A stretch of DNA of 64,000 bases from Tritonibacter scottomollicae (GTDB lineage Bacteria; Pseudomonadota; Alphaproteobacteria; Rhodobacterales; Rhodobacteraceae), in assembly GCF_003003215.1 (NCBI RefSeq), contig NZ_PVUF01000014.1, positions 29,082-93,081 of the forward strand. Direction: 5' to 3'. Below are positions 42,912-51,985 of the stretch, piece after piece. Position numbers and translations under genes: made by a program. The notes beneath the pieces were generated by a model. The model had not been told where the DNA came from and searched no databases. It worked only from the letters and a program-made list of their open reading frames with translations. Position 1 is the first letter of the stretch. Each line of letters starts with the position of its first letter.

Positions 42912-43781
42912 ATGCCCGCCAACGAGAAGGCGCTGAGCGCTTCCTTTACCCTCCGCACCTCTGGGCTACGGACGGCCTACCTTGCGCTCCTGATGGCTCT
43001 CCTGCCCCCTACGGCGATCCTTGCTGATGACTGGTCGAGCTCAGGTAGTTTTGACCTCGAAGAAGCGGCTCAGATCCGGAAATCTCTCGTGGAAAACCCC
43101 GCCTCCGATCACAGCCCATGGAGATCCACGGACAGGGCAAATCAGTGGGTCGCTCTCGATGAATTTGAACGCGCTCGCCCCGGCAAGCGACCACCTGCCC
43201 CGAGCACCTTCCAGCTCCCATCAGGATCCAGTGTCGATCAGCTCTTTGCACTGATTGCCTTCGCCGAGGCTCCAAAGGGTCGCTATGACTCCATCCACCA
43301 TGACGCCAAAATCCGGCCCGCCAAGCAACCGTCTCAGATGACCTTGGCAGAAATCTATCAGTGGATCGGCGACACCCCTGGCCAGCCTCACGCCATCGGA
43401 AACTTTCAGATCATTCCTTCGACATTACTTAATTTGCAAAAACGTCTTGGACTGCCTGACGGTGTTCTCTTCAACCGCTCCACTCAGAACCGAATGGCCG
43501 CGCTTCTCCTTGCTGACGCCGGCCATCACAAGTTTGGATCGGGGAAGATTTCTTTGGCGACCTATCAGAACAACCTGGCGCGCATCTGGGCCGGCCTTCC
43601 GCTCACATCTGGCAAGTCTGCTTATCATGGGTACGCTGGAAACCGTGCGACCATCACACGGGCGTTCTACGATCAGAAGATGCAGTTGATTTTTGGAGGT
43701 GGTGAGAGCCGTGTAGCCAAGGCCACATCCGATGTGTCTTCAGCCCCGGTTACAGGCACTTGGAGTAAACTTGGAGAATGA
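42912..43781 (+). CDS. Secreted lysozyme-like muramidase
   Basis: 289 residues from ATG 42912, which has AAAGGAGA ten bases upstream; the open frame extends back through the attachment core. Signal peptide AYLALLMALLPPTAILA, then a linker and from about residue 110 a lysozyme/phage-endolysin-like domain: ALIAFAEAPKGRYDSI with candidate catalytic Glu119, GDTPGQPHAIGNFQI and LADAGHHKFGSG. Conjugative plasmids often carry such murein hydrolases to open the cell wall for the transfer machine (like VirB1). It was next to the transfer genes before the island inserted. Confidence 0.75.
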   Translation: MPANEKALSASFTLRTSGLRTAYLALLMALLPPTAILADDWSSSGSFDLEEAAQIRKSLVENPASDHSPWRSTDRANQWVALDEFERARPGKRPPAPSTFQLPSGSSVDQLFALIAFAEAPKGRYDSIHHDAKIRPAKQPSQMTLAEIYQWIGDTPGQPHAIGNFQIIPSTLLNLQKRLGLPDGVLFNRSTQNRMAALLLADAGHHKFGSGKISLATYQNNLARIWAGLPLTSGKSAYHGYAGNRATITRAFYDQKMQLIFGGGESRVAKATSDVSSAPVTGTWSKLGE

Positions 43782-44367
43782 TCCTCGGCCGGGAGTGTTG
43801 GCGATCCACGTCAACACTCAGCGCCACTCAAATCACCCGCATAAGGAGAGTAAAAAGATACCAGCTCCCCGTCTCGCGACCTTCTGAAATATTCAGCGTT
43901 TCAGCTCCCAGATCGCGACACGATCACAGTACGCCGAGAATTTCCCTGACAGGACGCTCAAGAAAAAAAGGTAATAGAGGGCCGCTAAAACACCTGACCA
44001 AATCCCGAAGATCGCGGCCCAACCTAGCGTCAGAATAAAGAGCGATGGAACGGTCAAACGCACCTCCACAGATCGGCTCGACTCGGATCAGTCTGAAGCC
44101 GTTCTGATGATAACACGTTTTTGGTATTGAGTGTTTTAAGCTGGAACCAAGAACGGGCCTGCAGAACTCAACGCCGCTCGGATCACATCACCCGCCAGCA
44201 GGTAGGATGTCATTGGACCCAGACATGTCAGCAGCAGATTGGGCTATGATGCAGCTCGTGTCCGGAGACACCTTCCAAGCCCGACCTCCCAGGACTACGG
44301 CCGCAATCGGACCCTTCGCTTGCGAACCGTTCACGGGACTGGTGAACCTATGTCGGCACTGACCCTA
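43782..44367. other. Gene-poor stretch with a possible tiny minus-strand membrane peptide
   Basis: No well-supported gene. On the minus strand a GTG-started frame of about 35 codons (near 44070 to 43970) would give one membrane helix (LFILTLGWAAIFGIWSGVLA), but no clear ribosome-binding site is present. The rest shows no coding pattern. It separates the transfer-linked lysozyme gene from the convergent nuclease gene. Confidence 0.35.
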
Positions 44368-44754
44368 TCACTTGCACCAGCTCGACCGACGGCCACCATT
44401 GTAGGACCTGGCTAAACCTTCTGAGATCAGGATCTCGCCCAGATCGACGCCAGCGACATAGAAACGGGCGAGTCCTCGACCGTACTTGTCGCGCCCTGGG
44501 AGGACGACCACCTCTACCCTGCCCGCGTTATCGACCAGCTGACGGGCACGCTTTGTCGCCTCTGTTCCTAGCGCTTTCTCGTACCCACACCTTGGCTTGT
44601 AGGTCTCGGGCGTATCGTAGCCAACCAGCCGAAACCGTTGCCCTCCGATATCAGCCGTATCTCCGTCGATCATGTAGATGTCTCCGCTGCTCACCGGGGC
44701 CGCCTGAGATACTGATGCAGTGAGTATGATCAATAGCGTTGAAAGTACCTTCAT
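44368..44754 (-). CDS. Secreted thermonuclease (SNase-like)
   Basis: 128 residues with signal peptide (LSTLLIILTASVSQAA). The staphylococcal nuclease fold is shown by MIDGDTADI (Asp30, Asp32), FRLVGYDTPE with Arg42 and Glu50, and the GRGLARFYVAG segment carrying the second catalytic Arg. All three catalytic positions are present. Such small nucleases are common plasmid cargo and related ParB-like nuclease genes sit near transfer loci. AGGAGAACC precedes the ATG. It lies after hns with a terminator between. Confidence 0.88.
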   Translation of the reverse strand: MKVLSTLLIILTASVSQAAPVSSGDIYMIDGDTADIGGQRFRLVGYDTPETYKPRCGYEKALGTEATKRARQLVDNAGRVEVVVLPGRDKYGRGLARFYVAGVDLGEILISEGLARSYNGGRRSSWCK

Positions 44755-44765
44755 CAGGTTCTCCT

Positions 44766-44799
44766 AAAAAAGAAAGGTGAGGCCTATAACCTCACCTTT
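44766..44799 (-). terminator. Intrinsic terminator of the hns-like gene
   Basis: AAAGGTGAGG (44773-44782) and CCTCACCTTT (44790-44799) form a perfect 10-bp stem with a seven-base loop. Read on the minus strand it ends in CTTTTTT, about 35 bases after the hns stop and just before the nuclease ribosome-binding site. Confidence 0.8.
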
Positions 44800-44834
44800 G
44801 ATAGATATACTGGTCTCTTGTAGCTGTGGAGAAA

Positions 44835-45164
44835 TCAGGATTTGAGTTCAAGCTCTTCCATTGAAACCCCGGATTGAACAGCCTCGATCAGCCAGATAGG
44901 TTTACGACCGCGCCCTGTCCACGTTTGTGAAGGATCTTCAGGGTTCGCATATCTTGGAGCCCTTTTTGAAGTCGATTTCTTCGTCGGCTTTGCAAATTTA
45001 TCGACGACCTCCTGAAAACTTACTTCGTATTTTGCAGCGATGGCGAGCATGTCAAAATAGGCTCGCTCCTTGTTTTCTTTTTCAAGCTCAACTATGCGGA
45101 CCTCTATATCTTTCGCCAAGATTTCGAGTTCAGTGCGGCTGAGTTGACCAAGGTTAATATTCAT
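44835..45164 (-). CDS. hns: H-NS family nucleoid-associated protein
   Basis: 109 residues. N-terminal coiled coil for oligomerisation (TELEILAKDIEVRIVELEKE), a basic linker, and the C-terminal DNA-binding motif at residues 71-91: RYANPEDPSQTWTGRGRKPIW, the AT-hook-like signature of H-NS proteins of alphaproteobacterial and beta-proteobacterial type. Plasmid H-NS copies silence AT-rich acquired DNA and reduce the fitness cost of the plasmid. It may act on the AT-rich island or RIT cargo nearby. Confidence 0.93.
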   Translation of the reverse strand: MNINLGQLSRTELEILAKDIEVRIVELEKENKERAYFDMLAIAAKYEVSFQEVVDKFAKPTKKSTSKRAPRYANPEDPSQTWTGRGRKPIWLIEAVQSGVSMEELELKS

Positions 45165-45228
45165 GATGCCCCTCTGGATATGTGATTGCTACCAGAAAGC
45201 ATAAATTCCGACCTGTAGCAACGAACAT

Positions 45229-45594
45229 TCAAAACCTTCCAAATAATGCCTTCGGATCTCGAAGCAAATTTTTGCTTACTGATTGGACAAAAAATTCGAT
45301 ACAGGGTTCCCAGTTCTTGGACCCATACTTTCGTCCATTCACTGTGATCCTGTCTTGATCGTCGATTGGAACTTTCTCCTCTTCAAGTTCTCCATCCTCA
45401 CGAACCCGATAGACATAGGCTGAAATACCATCGAACCCGACACCCTCGATGTCAAACTTCCAAGGCCCCCTGCCCTGTTTACGTTTCTGGAAATACCCTT
45501 CGAAATTCCGGCATTGATATGCCCCGTCCCACCATTGTGCGCCGGGTTTCCCTTTTTCACCATCTGACATCGGGATCAGTTTAAGCTGTCTCAT
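45229..45594 (-). CDS. Hypothetical protein, originally the third gene of a small operon
   Basis: 121 residues, cytoplasmic, with GAQWWDGAYQCRNFEGYFQKR and GVGFDGISAYVYRVR segments; family not recognised. Its ATG (45594) lies eight bases from the IS end at 45602. Joining the two IS flanks restores an ATGA overlap between this start and the stop of the gene now ending at 62067, so it was co-translated with that gene before the IS inserted. Confidence 0.68.
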   Translation of the reverse strand: MRQLKLIPMSDGEKGKPGAQWWDGAYQCRNFEGYFQKRKQGRGPWKFDIEGVGFDGISAYVYRVREDGELEEEKVPIDDQDRITVNGRKYGSKNWEPCIEFFVQSVSKNLLRDPKALFGRF

Positions 45595-45621
45595 GCCTCT
45601 AGGGTCAGGACTCGTTATCCT

Positions 45622-45849
45622 TCATAGCCAGAAGATGACGAGAGCGGCGAGAGCGATAGCTGACAGGAACACTGTTGGTGATCTGTCGTATCGTGTTGCG
45701 ACCCTTCTCCAGTCTTTCAGCCTGCCGAACATGATCTCGATCTGGTTGCGGCGTTTGTAACGGCGCTTGTCGTACTTGACAGGGGTTTTACGCTGTTTGC
45801 GGCCAGGGATGCACGCCTTTATCCCCTTGTCTTCCAACGCTTCTCTGAA
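45622..45849 (-). pseudogene. IS5-family transposase, C-terminal fragment
   Basis: Encodes FREALEDKGIKACIPGRK, then the DDE-domain end with KYDKRRYKRRNQIEIMFGRL containing the catalytic Glu, and DWRRVATRYDRSP. The frame is broken upstream exactly where the other fragment at 61461 stops (after DADW), so the two are halves of one gene split by the RIT element. Not functional as is. Confidence 0.88.
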
Positions 45850-45876
45850 TTATCGCGAGGAGAGTATAATGCGGAG
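45850..45876 (+). repeat. Left terminal inverted repeat of the RIT element
   Basis: Starts TTATCGCGAGGA, directly at the break in the IS transposase gene, and contains ATAATGCG. Inverted match to 61402-61428 (22 of 27). Confidence 0.75.
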
Positions 45877-45943
45877 GAAGTCCGCCAAAATATTGGTTTT
45901 TCGCTACTTCCGGTTTATGGCCTCCACATTATTTTGATGCGCG

Positions 45944-46942
45944 TCAGAGCGTATCCAACCAGTCGAGCACGCTCTGGTCGCGTCGCCATGAAGGCTGGCG
46001 ATCGGTCTTCGGTCTTTCGACCCGTTCCAGCGCCCTGCGTTTGGTCTCCAGATTCGCTTGGGCATAGTGGTTTGTGGTTTCGAGGCTAACGTGACCTAAC
46101 CAGCTTCGGATGACCGTGACGTCGACTCCGGCGGCGACCAGATGCACGGCTGTCGCGTGCCTGAAGCTGTGCGGCGTCACATGTTTTGTTGCCAGCGACG
46201 GTGTGACCTTTTCAGCCGCCCTGACATAGTCCGCCAGTTTGAACCGCACCCCCGAGGCGCTCAGCGGTTTGCCATAGCGGTTCACGAAGAGTGGCGCATC
46301 GACCGGCCTTGGTGTTCGCTCAAGCAGCGACTTCAGCAAGGCCACCGTCTCGGGCCAAAGCGGGCTGATCCGTTCTTTCCGGCCTTTTCCGTACAATCGC
46401 ACGCAGGCCGGAGCATCGAACCTGATCGCTTGCGGACAAAGATCGAGCGCTTCCTGGATGCGGGCGCCAGTATTGTAGAGGAACGACAGCAAGGTATGGT
46501 CCCGCTGGCCGATCAAGATGGAGCGGTCGGGTTGAGCCAGGATCGCCTGCACCTCTTCGGGTTCGAGGTAGTCTGGCGCGCGGATCGGTGCCTTTTTCGT
46601 CGGCACGTTCAGAACCTCCGTACATTGCGACATGAGCGCTGGCTCGCGCGTCGCCACGAAGCCGAAGAAGCTACGCAGGGCCGCGAGACGGCAGTTCCGG
46701 GTGCCGATGGTGTCACCGCGCTCGACCTCAAGATGGTGCAAAAATGCGATGACCTCTACAGCAGTCAATTCGTTCAGAGTTAGACCAACAACCGGCTTGC
46801 CACATCGCGTCGCGACAAAACGCAAAAAGAGCCGCCACGTATCCCGATAAGACTTGACGGTATTCACCGAGGCGTTGCGCTGCTGGACCATCCAGTCGGT
46901 GAAGAACATGCGCAGCAATTGGGGAAGCGGATCAGATTTCAT
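45944..46942 (-). CDS. ritC: Tyrosine recombinase RitC of the trio
   Basis: 332 residues. XerC/D-like: N-terminal SAM-like domain (VNTVKSYRDTWRLFLRF), catalytic Arg in NTGARIQEAL, HSFRHATAVH with His and Arg, LGHVSLETTNHY with nucleophile Tyr293. Start codon overlaps the ritB stop by four bases, so the trio is one translationally coupled unit. Third gene in the transcript and nearest the left inverted repeat. Confidence 0.92.
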   Translation of the reverse strand: MKSDPLPQLLRMFFTDWMVQQRNASVNTVKSYRDTWRLFLRFVATRCGKPVVGLTLNELTAVEVIAFLHHLEVERGDTIGTRNCRLAALRSFFGFVATREPALMSQCTEVLNVPTKKAPIRAPDYLEPEEVQAILAQPDRSILIGQRDHTLLSFLYNTGARIQEALDLCPQAIRFDAPACVRLYGKGRKERISPLWPETVALLKSLLERTPRPVDAPLFVNRYGKPLSASGVRFKLADYVRAAEKVTPSLATKHVTPHSFRHATAVHLVAAGVDVTVIRSWLGHVSLETTNHYAQANLETKRRALERVERPKTDRQPSWRRDQSVLDWLDTL

Positions 46943-48303
46943 GACGCCACCTCAACTGATTCAACGTTGCCCGGCGTGGCAAAGGCCCGGAACCGCTCAC
47001 TCGCTTCATGCAAAAGTTCCTGGGTCACGGTGATGTAGACCAGCGTGGAGTTGATGTCACGGTGACCTAGATATGTTGCAAGATACGGCAGCTTTTCCTG
47101 GGGATTCTCACCTTGTCGGTACCATTCGAGGATCCGGTGAACGACAAAGGTATGGCGCAGGTCATGGATGCGCGGCCCGGTCTTGCCCGTGGCCGGTTTG
47201 AGGCTTGCCATGCGCAGAATGGCAACCAGATGATTGCTGATAGTTGCCTGACAGTAATAGCGGTTCTTTTGATCGTGCCAGAACAAGCCAGCATCAAGGC
47301 TGCGAGACACGTTGGCCCTCTGCCGCGCTTCGAGAATCGCGCGCAACGCATCCATCGCGCTGTCCGACAGCGGCAGAATACGGGACTTGAAGAACTTCGT
47401 CTCCCGGATCGCGATGGTTCCCGCCCGCATGTCAACGTCGCCAAGCGTCAGCCTTGCAATCTCGCCGATCCGCAGCCCGGCGCAATAGGCTAGAACCAGC
47501 ATGGTATAGAGATTGATCGCACGCGAGGGCGAACGCGGTGACGGATAGACCCGGGCGATTGCAAGCAGCTTCTGGATATCCTCAGAGCTGTAGATATACG
47601 GGCGCCGCCAGCCGCGAGCGACCTGTTTCGCTGGCCAGTTGTCCGGTTGCCGTTTGGGGCGTGATGGATCGTCATGGCACAGTGCCTTGTTCAGGATACG
47701 GGCCAATTTCTCGCATTCGGCCGGATGGTTCGCGGTCGTCTTTGTCCAGCGGTAGTGCTCAAGCAGGGTCTCCAGTGGCTGGCCATCGAGATCGGGTCGT
47801 TGCTGCAGAAAGCGGTCGAACCGGCGGCAAATGACGTCGGCCGCCTCATACCGGTAGCCCCTGCGCTGCATCCGCTCGACATGGTCGCGCATCAGCTCTC
47901 CCAATGAACTCTCGAACGGTCGGGGTTGCCGCAACGCCTCGAGTGCCTGATTGGGATCAGGGGACATCAAAGCCCGTATGATGCCCGTGTCACTGTGGGC
48001 ATTATAGTCACGGCGAAGGTCGGAGATCGGGTTGCTCTCAATCCTTCTGTCATCCGCCAAGGCATCCAGAAAGCGGGCGACAATCCGGGCGCGGTGCTGC
48101 ACTGTTGAGCGGGCCCAGACCTCGCCACGCTCACGCAACCAGTATTCAAGCGTTTGTCGGTCAGTCACGCCAAACCACACCGCCACCTGTCGGAAGCTGT
48201 TCAGTGCTTGCCGGTAGTAGATCGGCGTTATCGCGTAGTTCAATGGAAGCCGCGCGATGTAGTTCTCGATCATCTCATCGCCATCCTCGGGCCGGCGTGT
48301 CAT
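46939..48303 (-). CDS. ritB: Tyrosine recombinase RitB of the trio
   Basis: 454 residues from ATG 48303, chosen because it overlaps the ritA stop (ATGA); the open frame extends upstream but shadows ritA. Catalytic motifs: CAGLRIGEIARL, HDLRHTFVVHR, YLGHRDINSTLVY with nucleophile Tyr423. Larger N-terminal region than its partners, with an extra helical section around RRDYNAHSDTG. RIT recombinases act together; their roles are not individually known. Confidence 0.92.
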   Translation of the reverse strand: MTRRPEDGDEMIENYIARLPLNYAITPIYYRQALNSFRQVAVWFGVTDRQTLEYWLRERGEVWARSTVQHRARIVARFLDALADDRRIESNPISDLRRDYNAHSDTGIIRALMSPDPNQALEALRQPRPFESSLGELMRDHVERMQRRGYRYEAADVICRRFDRFLQQRPDLDGQPLETLLEHYRWTKTTANHPAECEKLARILNKALCHDDPSRPKRQPDNWPAKQVARGWRRPYIYSSEDIQKLLAIARVYPSPRSPSRAINLYTMLVLAYCAGLRIGEIARLTLGDVDMRAGTIAIRETKFFKSRILPLSDSAMDALRAILEARQRANVSRSLDAGLFWHDQKNRYYCQATISNHLVAILRMASLKPATGKTGPRIHDLRHTFVVHRILEWYRQGENPQEKLPYLATYLGHRDINSTLVYITVTQELLHEASERFRAFATPGNVESVEVAS

Positions 48304-49538
48304 TGTCTCACCTCCCAGCCCGGTAGGTCGATGGCAATTGCACGCAGGTCCTCGGTGGCAAGCTTCAGATAGGGAGCTGTCGATTCCGGGGATCGGTGTC
48401 CCAGCACATCGCCGATGACCTTGCGCGGTGTGGCGGCGCGCAGCATGCTGACGGCACGGGCATGGCGGAAGATATGTGGTCCACGTTTGCCGATTGGCTC
48501 TATCCCGGCATTTTCCAGACGGCGTTTGACCACGCAATAGAGCCCACCCGATTTCATGGCTTGATAGGGAGCCCGGCTCCGCAAAAATACGGTGCGCGAA
48601 TGTGCCTGTGGACGACCTTCGCGAAGGTATAGCAGGATTGCTTCTCCAACGGGTTCCATCAACGGCAGCACCGCCGTGGCATTGGTCTTGGACCGCTGCA
48701 CCCGAATGGTATCTGCCCGCCAGTTGATATCCTCGATCTGCAGGCTGCCGACCTCGCCGGACCGAAAGCCGTAACTGGCAAACAGCTGCAGGATCGCGTG
48801 ATCACGCAACCCCAAGGGCGAGCTGTCCTGTCCCGCAAGTTCAAGAACCGCCGCAATCTGTTCTGCGGTCAGAATCGACGGAATGCCCTCATAGGCATAG
48901 AGAAGCGGAGCGATCACATGACCCGAGAGATCATCTGCATGCAGCTTGCTCCGGTGTAGATGCCGCAGGAAGCCACGCAACCGTTCCGCCACATCCTTGA
49001 GCGATTTGCGAGTCAGGCCCGGTGCCCGGTTATCCATATATGCATCAATGTCGCGCACGCTCAGATCGGCAAAATCGGCTTTTCCAGTTTGCTCTAAGAG
49101 CCATTTACAGAAGTAGTGCGCCTCCCACATAAGCGCTTTGATTGACGGCTCCGCCAATCCGCGTTCTTGGCTCAGCCACAGTTTGTAGGCGGCGCAGACA
49201 GCCCGGCTGTGTCGTTCCGCTGCGCTTGCGGCAGGTGGATTCGGTGGCCATTCTGCTAGAGCAGACCGCATCAAGGCGTGGATGCTGGATCGAGGAATCG
49301 AAGACCATCTAGATGCAGGTGGTCGCCCGCGATCCTTCTCAAATTGTCGCACCGCATGATCTAGATAGTGCGCTACAAGGTCTGGCGTTACATCGCACAG
49401 CGCAGTCTCTTTCGCTTGCAACCAAGACAGGAACTGGCCTGCATAAAGACAATAATTGCGCACGACAGTCGGACTGTAGCGCTGTTCTTGCAAAGCCTCG
49501 CGAAGTTTCAGAAGTGCTTTGGGGGGTGATGATAACAT
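48300..49538 (-). CDS. ritA: Tyrosine recombinase RitA of the trio
   Basis: 412 residues. N-terminal domain (YSPTVVRNYCLYAGQFLSWL), catalytic motif SYGFRSGEVGSL, HIFRHARAVSM and LGHRSPESTAPY with nucleophile Tyr390. It is the first gene of the trio. A TTGGGTT/AACCCAA stem-loop (49549-49566) lies just upstream of the start, with AGGAG-like GGAGAACC between. Confidence 0.92.
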   Translation of the reverse strand: MLSSPPKALLKLREALQEQRYSPTVVRNYCLYAGQFLSWLQAKETALCDVTPDLVAHYLDHAVRQFEKDRGRPPASRWSSIPRSSIHALMRSALAEWPPNPPAASAAERHSRAVCAAYKLWLSQERGLAEPSIKALMWEAHYFCKWLLEQTGKADFADLSVRDIDAYMDNRAPGLTRKSLKDVAERLRGFLRHLHRSKLHADDLSGHVIAPLLYAYEGIPSILTAEQIAAVLELAGQDSSPLGLRDHAILQLFASYGFRSGEVGSLQIEDINWRADTIRVQRSKTNATAVLPLMEPVGEAILLYLREGRPQAHSRTVFLRSRAPYQAMKSGGLYCVVKRRLENAGIEPIGKRGPHIFRHARAVSMLRAATPRKVIGDVLGHRSPESTAPYLKLATEDLRAIAIDLPGWEVRQ

Positions 49539-49843
49539 CGGGTTCTCCTTGGGTTGGTTAACCCAACCAAGAAGCCCCTAGCTAAAGTTCGAAAGCAAAT
49601 TGCCCTCGACTGATCCTGTAAACAACCGCCGTTCGCGCAAAGCGCAGCAAATCCAACGAAAGAGCCCTCAGCCGCCATCCCCCAGCAGGTGGGATGCTGC
49701 AGACGCACGAGGTCGGTCACAGCCCAAAGCAGACCGTGCGGTAGCCAAGGAATTGAAGATACAAAGGCTTATCTGATTTTCCACCTCAGTTTACCATGCT
49801 ATGTACTTTGAGCGTTTTGTTGCGCAGCTTAGGAGGCAGATAG
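49539..49843. other. Leader region of the RIT recombinases
   Basis: No gene seen. Contains the perfect stem-loop TTGGGTT (49549-49555)/AACCCAA (49560-49566) directly ahead of ritA, a likely operator or leader structure. No second copy of the element terminal repeat was found here, which is why the cargo is treated as part of the element. Confidence 0.45.
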
Positions 49844-50165
49844 ATGGCACTTAAGCTACCAGATCAGAGATGGACTTCCCTTGATCGAAAGCCAAATCGC
49901 TGCGGCAAAAGATGGTTCACATTTTGGCATTGATTCCAGCAACTTAAAGGTTCTGTTGCAGGGCGAAATTTACCAAGGGATGGCCATCATAGAGATCAAT
50001 AGTAAAATTGACACAGGAGCATTTGCGAGAGTTCAACATGCGGTTCGGGCCAAGACACTAGACTTCATAGGTGTTTTGCCCAATACTCAGTTGCGTTCCC
50101 CTATTGTTCTCCAAGACGCCCAAATATGCACGTTCGGTCCAGTTGGGCCAACAAAGCAGTTCTAG
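49844..50165 (+). pseudogene. Frameshifted hypothetical gene
   Basis: An ATG at 49844 with a perfect AGGAGG seven bases upstream opens MALKLPDQRWTSL, which soon hits a stop. In the next frame, from about 49881, a good-quality stretch continues (IESQIAAAKDGSHFG, VLLQGEIYQGMAIIEINSKI) to 50165. A single-base change near 49880 would join them into about 106 residues. Family not recognised. Could be a sequencing error, decay or a programmed shift. Confidence 0.45.
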
Positions 50166-50339
50166 CGCCAAAAAATCATGAGCTAGCAGCCGCTGAATGG
50201 ATAGCGCCCTGAATGTTGAGCAGGAGGCGACCAGTTGCATCTAACGTGTTTGACCACCACGCGATAAAGGATCATTATGCTATTTATCCGAGCAAAAATC
50301 TTATTAGCACCATTTTGCTCTTAACAGGAGTCGCCCTCC

Positions 50340-50759
50340 ATGAAGGCAGTTGTTACGGTTATTGCTTTTTTACTGGCTTGCCTAGCCGTTGCAACATTGT
50401 GGTCAATTGTCGCGGCGCTTGGGTCGCCGCGGGACATAGGCTTTACCGCGTTTATGGTGCAGACTGGCACGATTTTTGGGCTTGTAACCACCGCTAGCGC
50501 CGTTCCGGTCTTGGCAGTTTACGCTGTTGCGACCCACCATAACATGGTCAGTTACCACTTGGCGGCTATGGTGGGATTTTTTCTGGGTGCCGGATTGTTC
50601 GTCGTATTTTTCTCGACTTGGTTCTCCGGGTCACGCGTGCTCGAGTACATTAAGCTGATCAGCGCTGGTGGCGGATTAGGGCTATTCGGCGGGATGACCT
50701 TCTTATTTTGTAAGTTTCGCTTAGGCCAAATGGTGAGCAATCGAAAATTTGCTCGTTAA
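50340..50759 (+). CDS. Hypothetical four-helix membrane protein
   Basis: 139 residues with four predicted membrane helices (residues about 5-25, 38-62, 72-95, 108-127) and a basic C-terminal tail (RLGQMVSNRKFAR). AGGAG lies upstream of the ATG. No recognisable family. RIT cargo; role unknown. Confidence 0.65.
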   Translation: MKAVVTVIAFLLACLAVATLWSIVAALGSPRDIGFTAFMVQTGTIFGLVTTASAVPVLAVYAVATHHNMVSYHLAAMVGFFLGAGLFVVFFSTWFSGSRVLEYIKLISAGGGLGLFGGMTFLFCKFRLGQMVSNRKFAR

Positions 50760-50945
50760 GGCTGGCGCTGATGACATCGAAAGTAGTAGCTTCTTAGATG
50801 CATTCAAAAATACGGAGAGGCTGAAATGCTCCACCGTCTGCGCCAACCAAAGGTACCCAGTCACATCAAGTTTGCGCGGGTAGTGAGATCGATTTGGGCT
50901 GAGGCCATGATATTCGGTTTAGCCCTCTCAGTAAGGCCTGTCTTA

Positions 50946-51296
50946 TCAGCGTTGCAGCCAAAGCTGAAATGCCAAAACCGCAGTCATAATCAAAAAGAAA
51001 CAGCAAAGACCCAGCCCAGCGGACCGCGCGGTGGACTTGAGTCCGGGCCGCATAATGGTTTGCGCCATACGGGATTTGGTCCCGCTGCGCTGAATGGCGT
51101 TCTGTACCGCCTGAATAAACCAGCCCCAGATGGCCGGTTGAGCAAAAGCAAAGGCAATTCCACCCAGCAAAACAAAACTAACTTTTGAGACTCGCGCTGC
51201 CAACTCTCTGTCGCCACCATAGAATGGAAGAATAGTCTCTCCCACAACGCCAAGCGCGATAAGAAGAACAAAAAAAATAGCGGACAGTTTCAACAT
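50946..51296 (-). CDS. Hypothetical membrane protein
   Basis: 116 residues with three hydrophobic segments (LSAIFFVLLIALGVVG, VSFVLLGGIAFAFAQPAIWGWF and GLCCFFLIMTAVLAFQLWL). The middle loop GTKSRMAQTIMRPGLKSTARS is basic, suggesting it faces the cytoplasm. No family recognised. Minus strand, opposite the preceding membrane gene. Confidence 0.6.
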   Translation of the reverse strand: MLKLSAIFFVLLIALGVVGETILPFYGGDRELAARVSKVSFVLLGGIAFAFAQPAIWGWFIQAVQNAIQRSGTKSRMAQTIMRPGLKSTARSAGLGLCCFFLIMTAVLAFQLWLQR

Positions 51297-51466
51297 ATTA
51301 GGGTTTTAAGCAGCGCCATCACCGACGGCAAGTCTCGTGCTGCCCAAGAACTTCATATCATCATGGCCAAGCGCAGTAAGCTCTGCGAGTGAGGGTAAAC
51401 TCGACCAGCATGTCAGGCCAGGCATCGCGATACGTCGCGTGCCATTTTTCGAGAGTTGAAACACCG

Positions 51467-51985
51467 CTACAGGTTGTCCCAGTCATCAAGGTTGTAGAGA
51501 AACCCGAACAACGTATCCGCGCAGCGGGCCAGACCCTGAGTGTTGTTGCCTGTCCCCCAAGGGTCACTGGCCGTTTCCCAAAGATATACGGCATTGTCCG
51601 TTGGGTCGGTGCCATTGGCCAAAAGGTTGGTGTGGCCTGCGTCTGCTGTGCCGATAAACACCATATCATGGGGAAAGCGGTCGGGAAATTCACGGCCTTT
51701 TCGAAATATCTCGAAGTTGTCGATGACAGATTGCAACGGTTGGAACGGCACCTGTAGTTCATGTTTGGTCTGTGCGCCGTCTGGCCAAGTCGCCAGAAAG
51801 TAATAGCCAAACCCATGTTCAAATTCGCCAGCCGTTTCCAACAGCTCTTTGTACTGGGTGGGCAGACGACAACCCGTCTTTTCTAACAGCTTTTCGAAAT
51901 GCGCCTTGTTCCAAAACAGGGTGGCAGGCGCATAATCGGGGTCCTTTTTGAAGCGGGACAAAGCCATATCGAGCGTGATTTCCAT
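51467..51985 (-). CDS. SMI1/KNR4 (SUKH) family protein, likely toxin immunity
   Basis: 172 residues. SUKH-type features: an early LEKTGCRLPTQYKELLETAGEF helix and the following strand region, and late DMVFIGTADAGHTNLLANG with VYLWE. SUKH proteins commonly protect against nuclease toxins of contact-dependent systems. A decayed WHH-nuclease-like remnant lies 1.1 kb away (53122-53379), fitting an orphan immunity gene. Cytoplasmic, no signal. Confidence 0.78.
   Translation of the reverse strand: MEITLDMALSRFKKDPDYAPATLFWNKAHFEKLLEKTGCRLPTQYKELLETAGEFEHGFGYYFLATWPDGAQTKHELQVPFQPLQSVIDNFEIFRKGREFPDRFPHDMVFIGTADAGHTNLLANGTDPTDNAVYLWETASDPWGTGNNTQGLARCADTLFGFLYNLDDWDNL

Noticed and set aside
44040..44060. 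oriT between lysozyme and nuclease genes
   Set aside because: No conserved nic-like core or inverted repeat could be recognised; left as unannotated.
45602..45837. A second independent IS5 copy
   Set aside because: It contains only the part missing from the 61-62 kb fragment and shares its orientation, so one split element is the simpler explanation.
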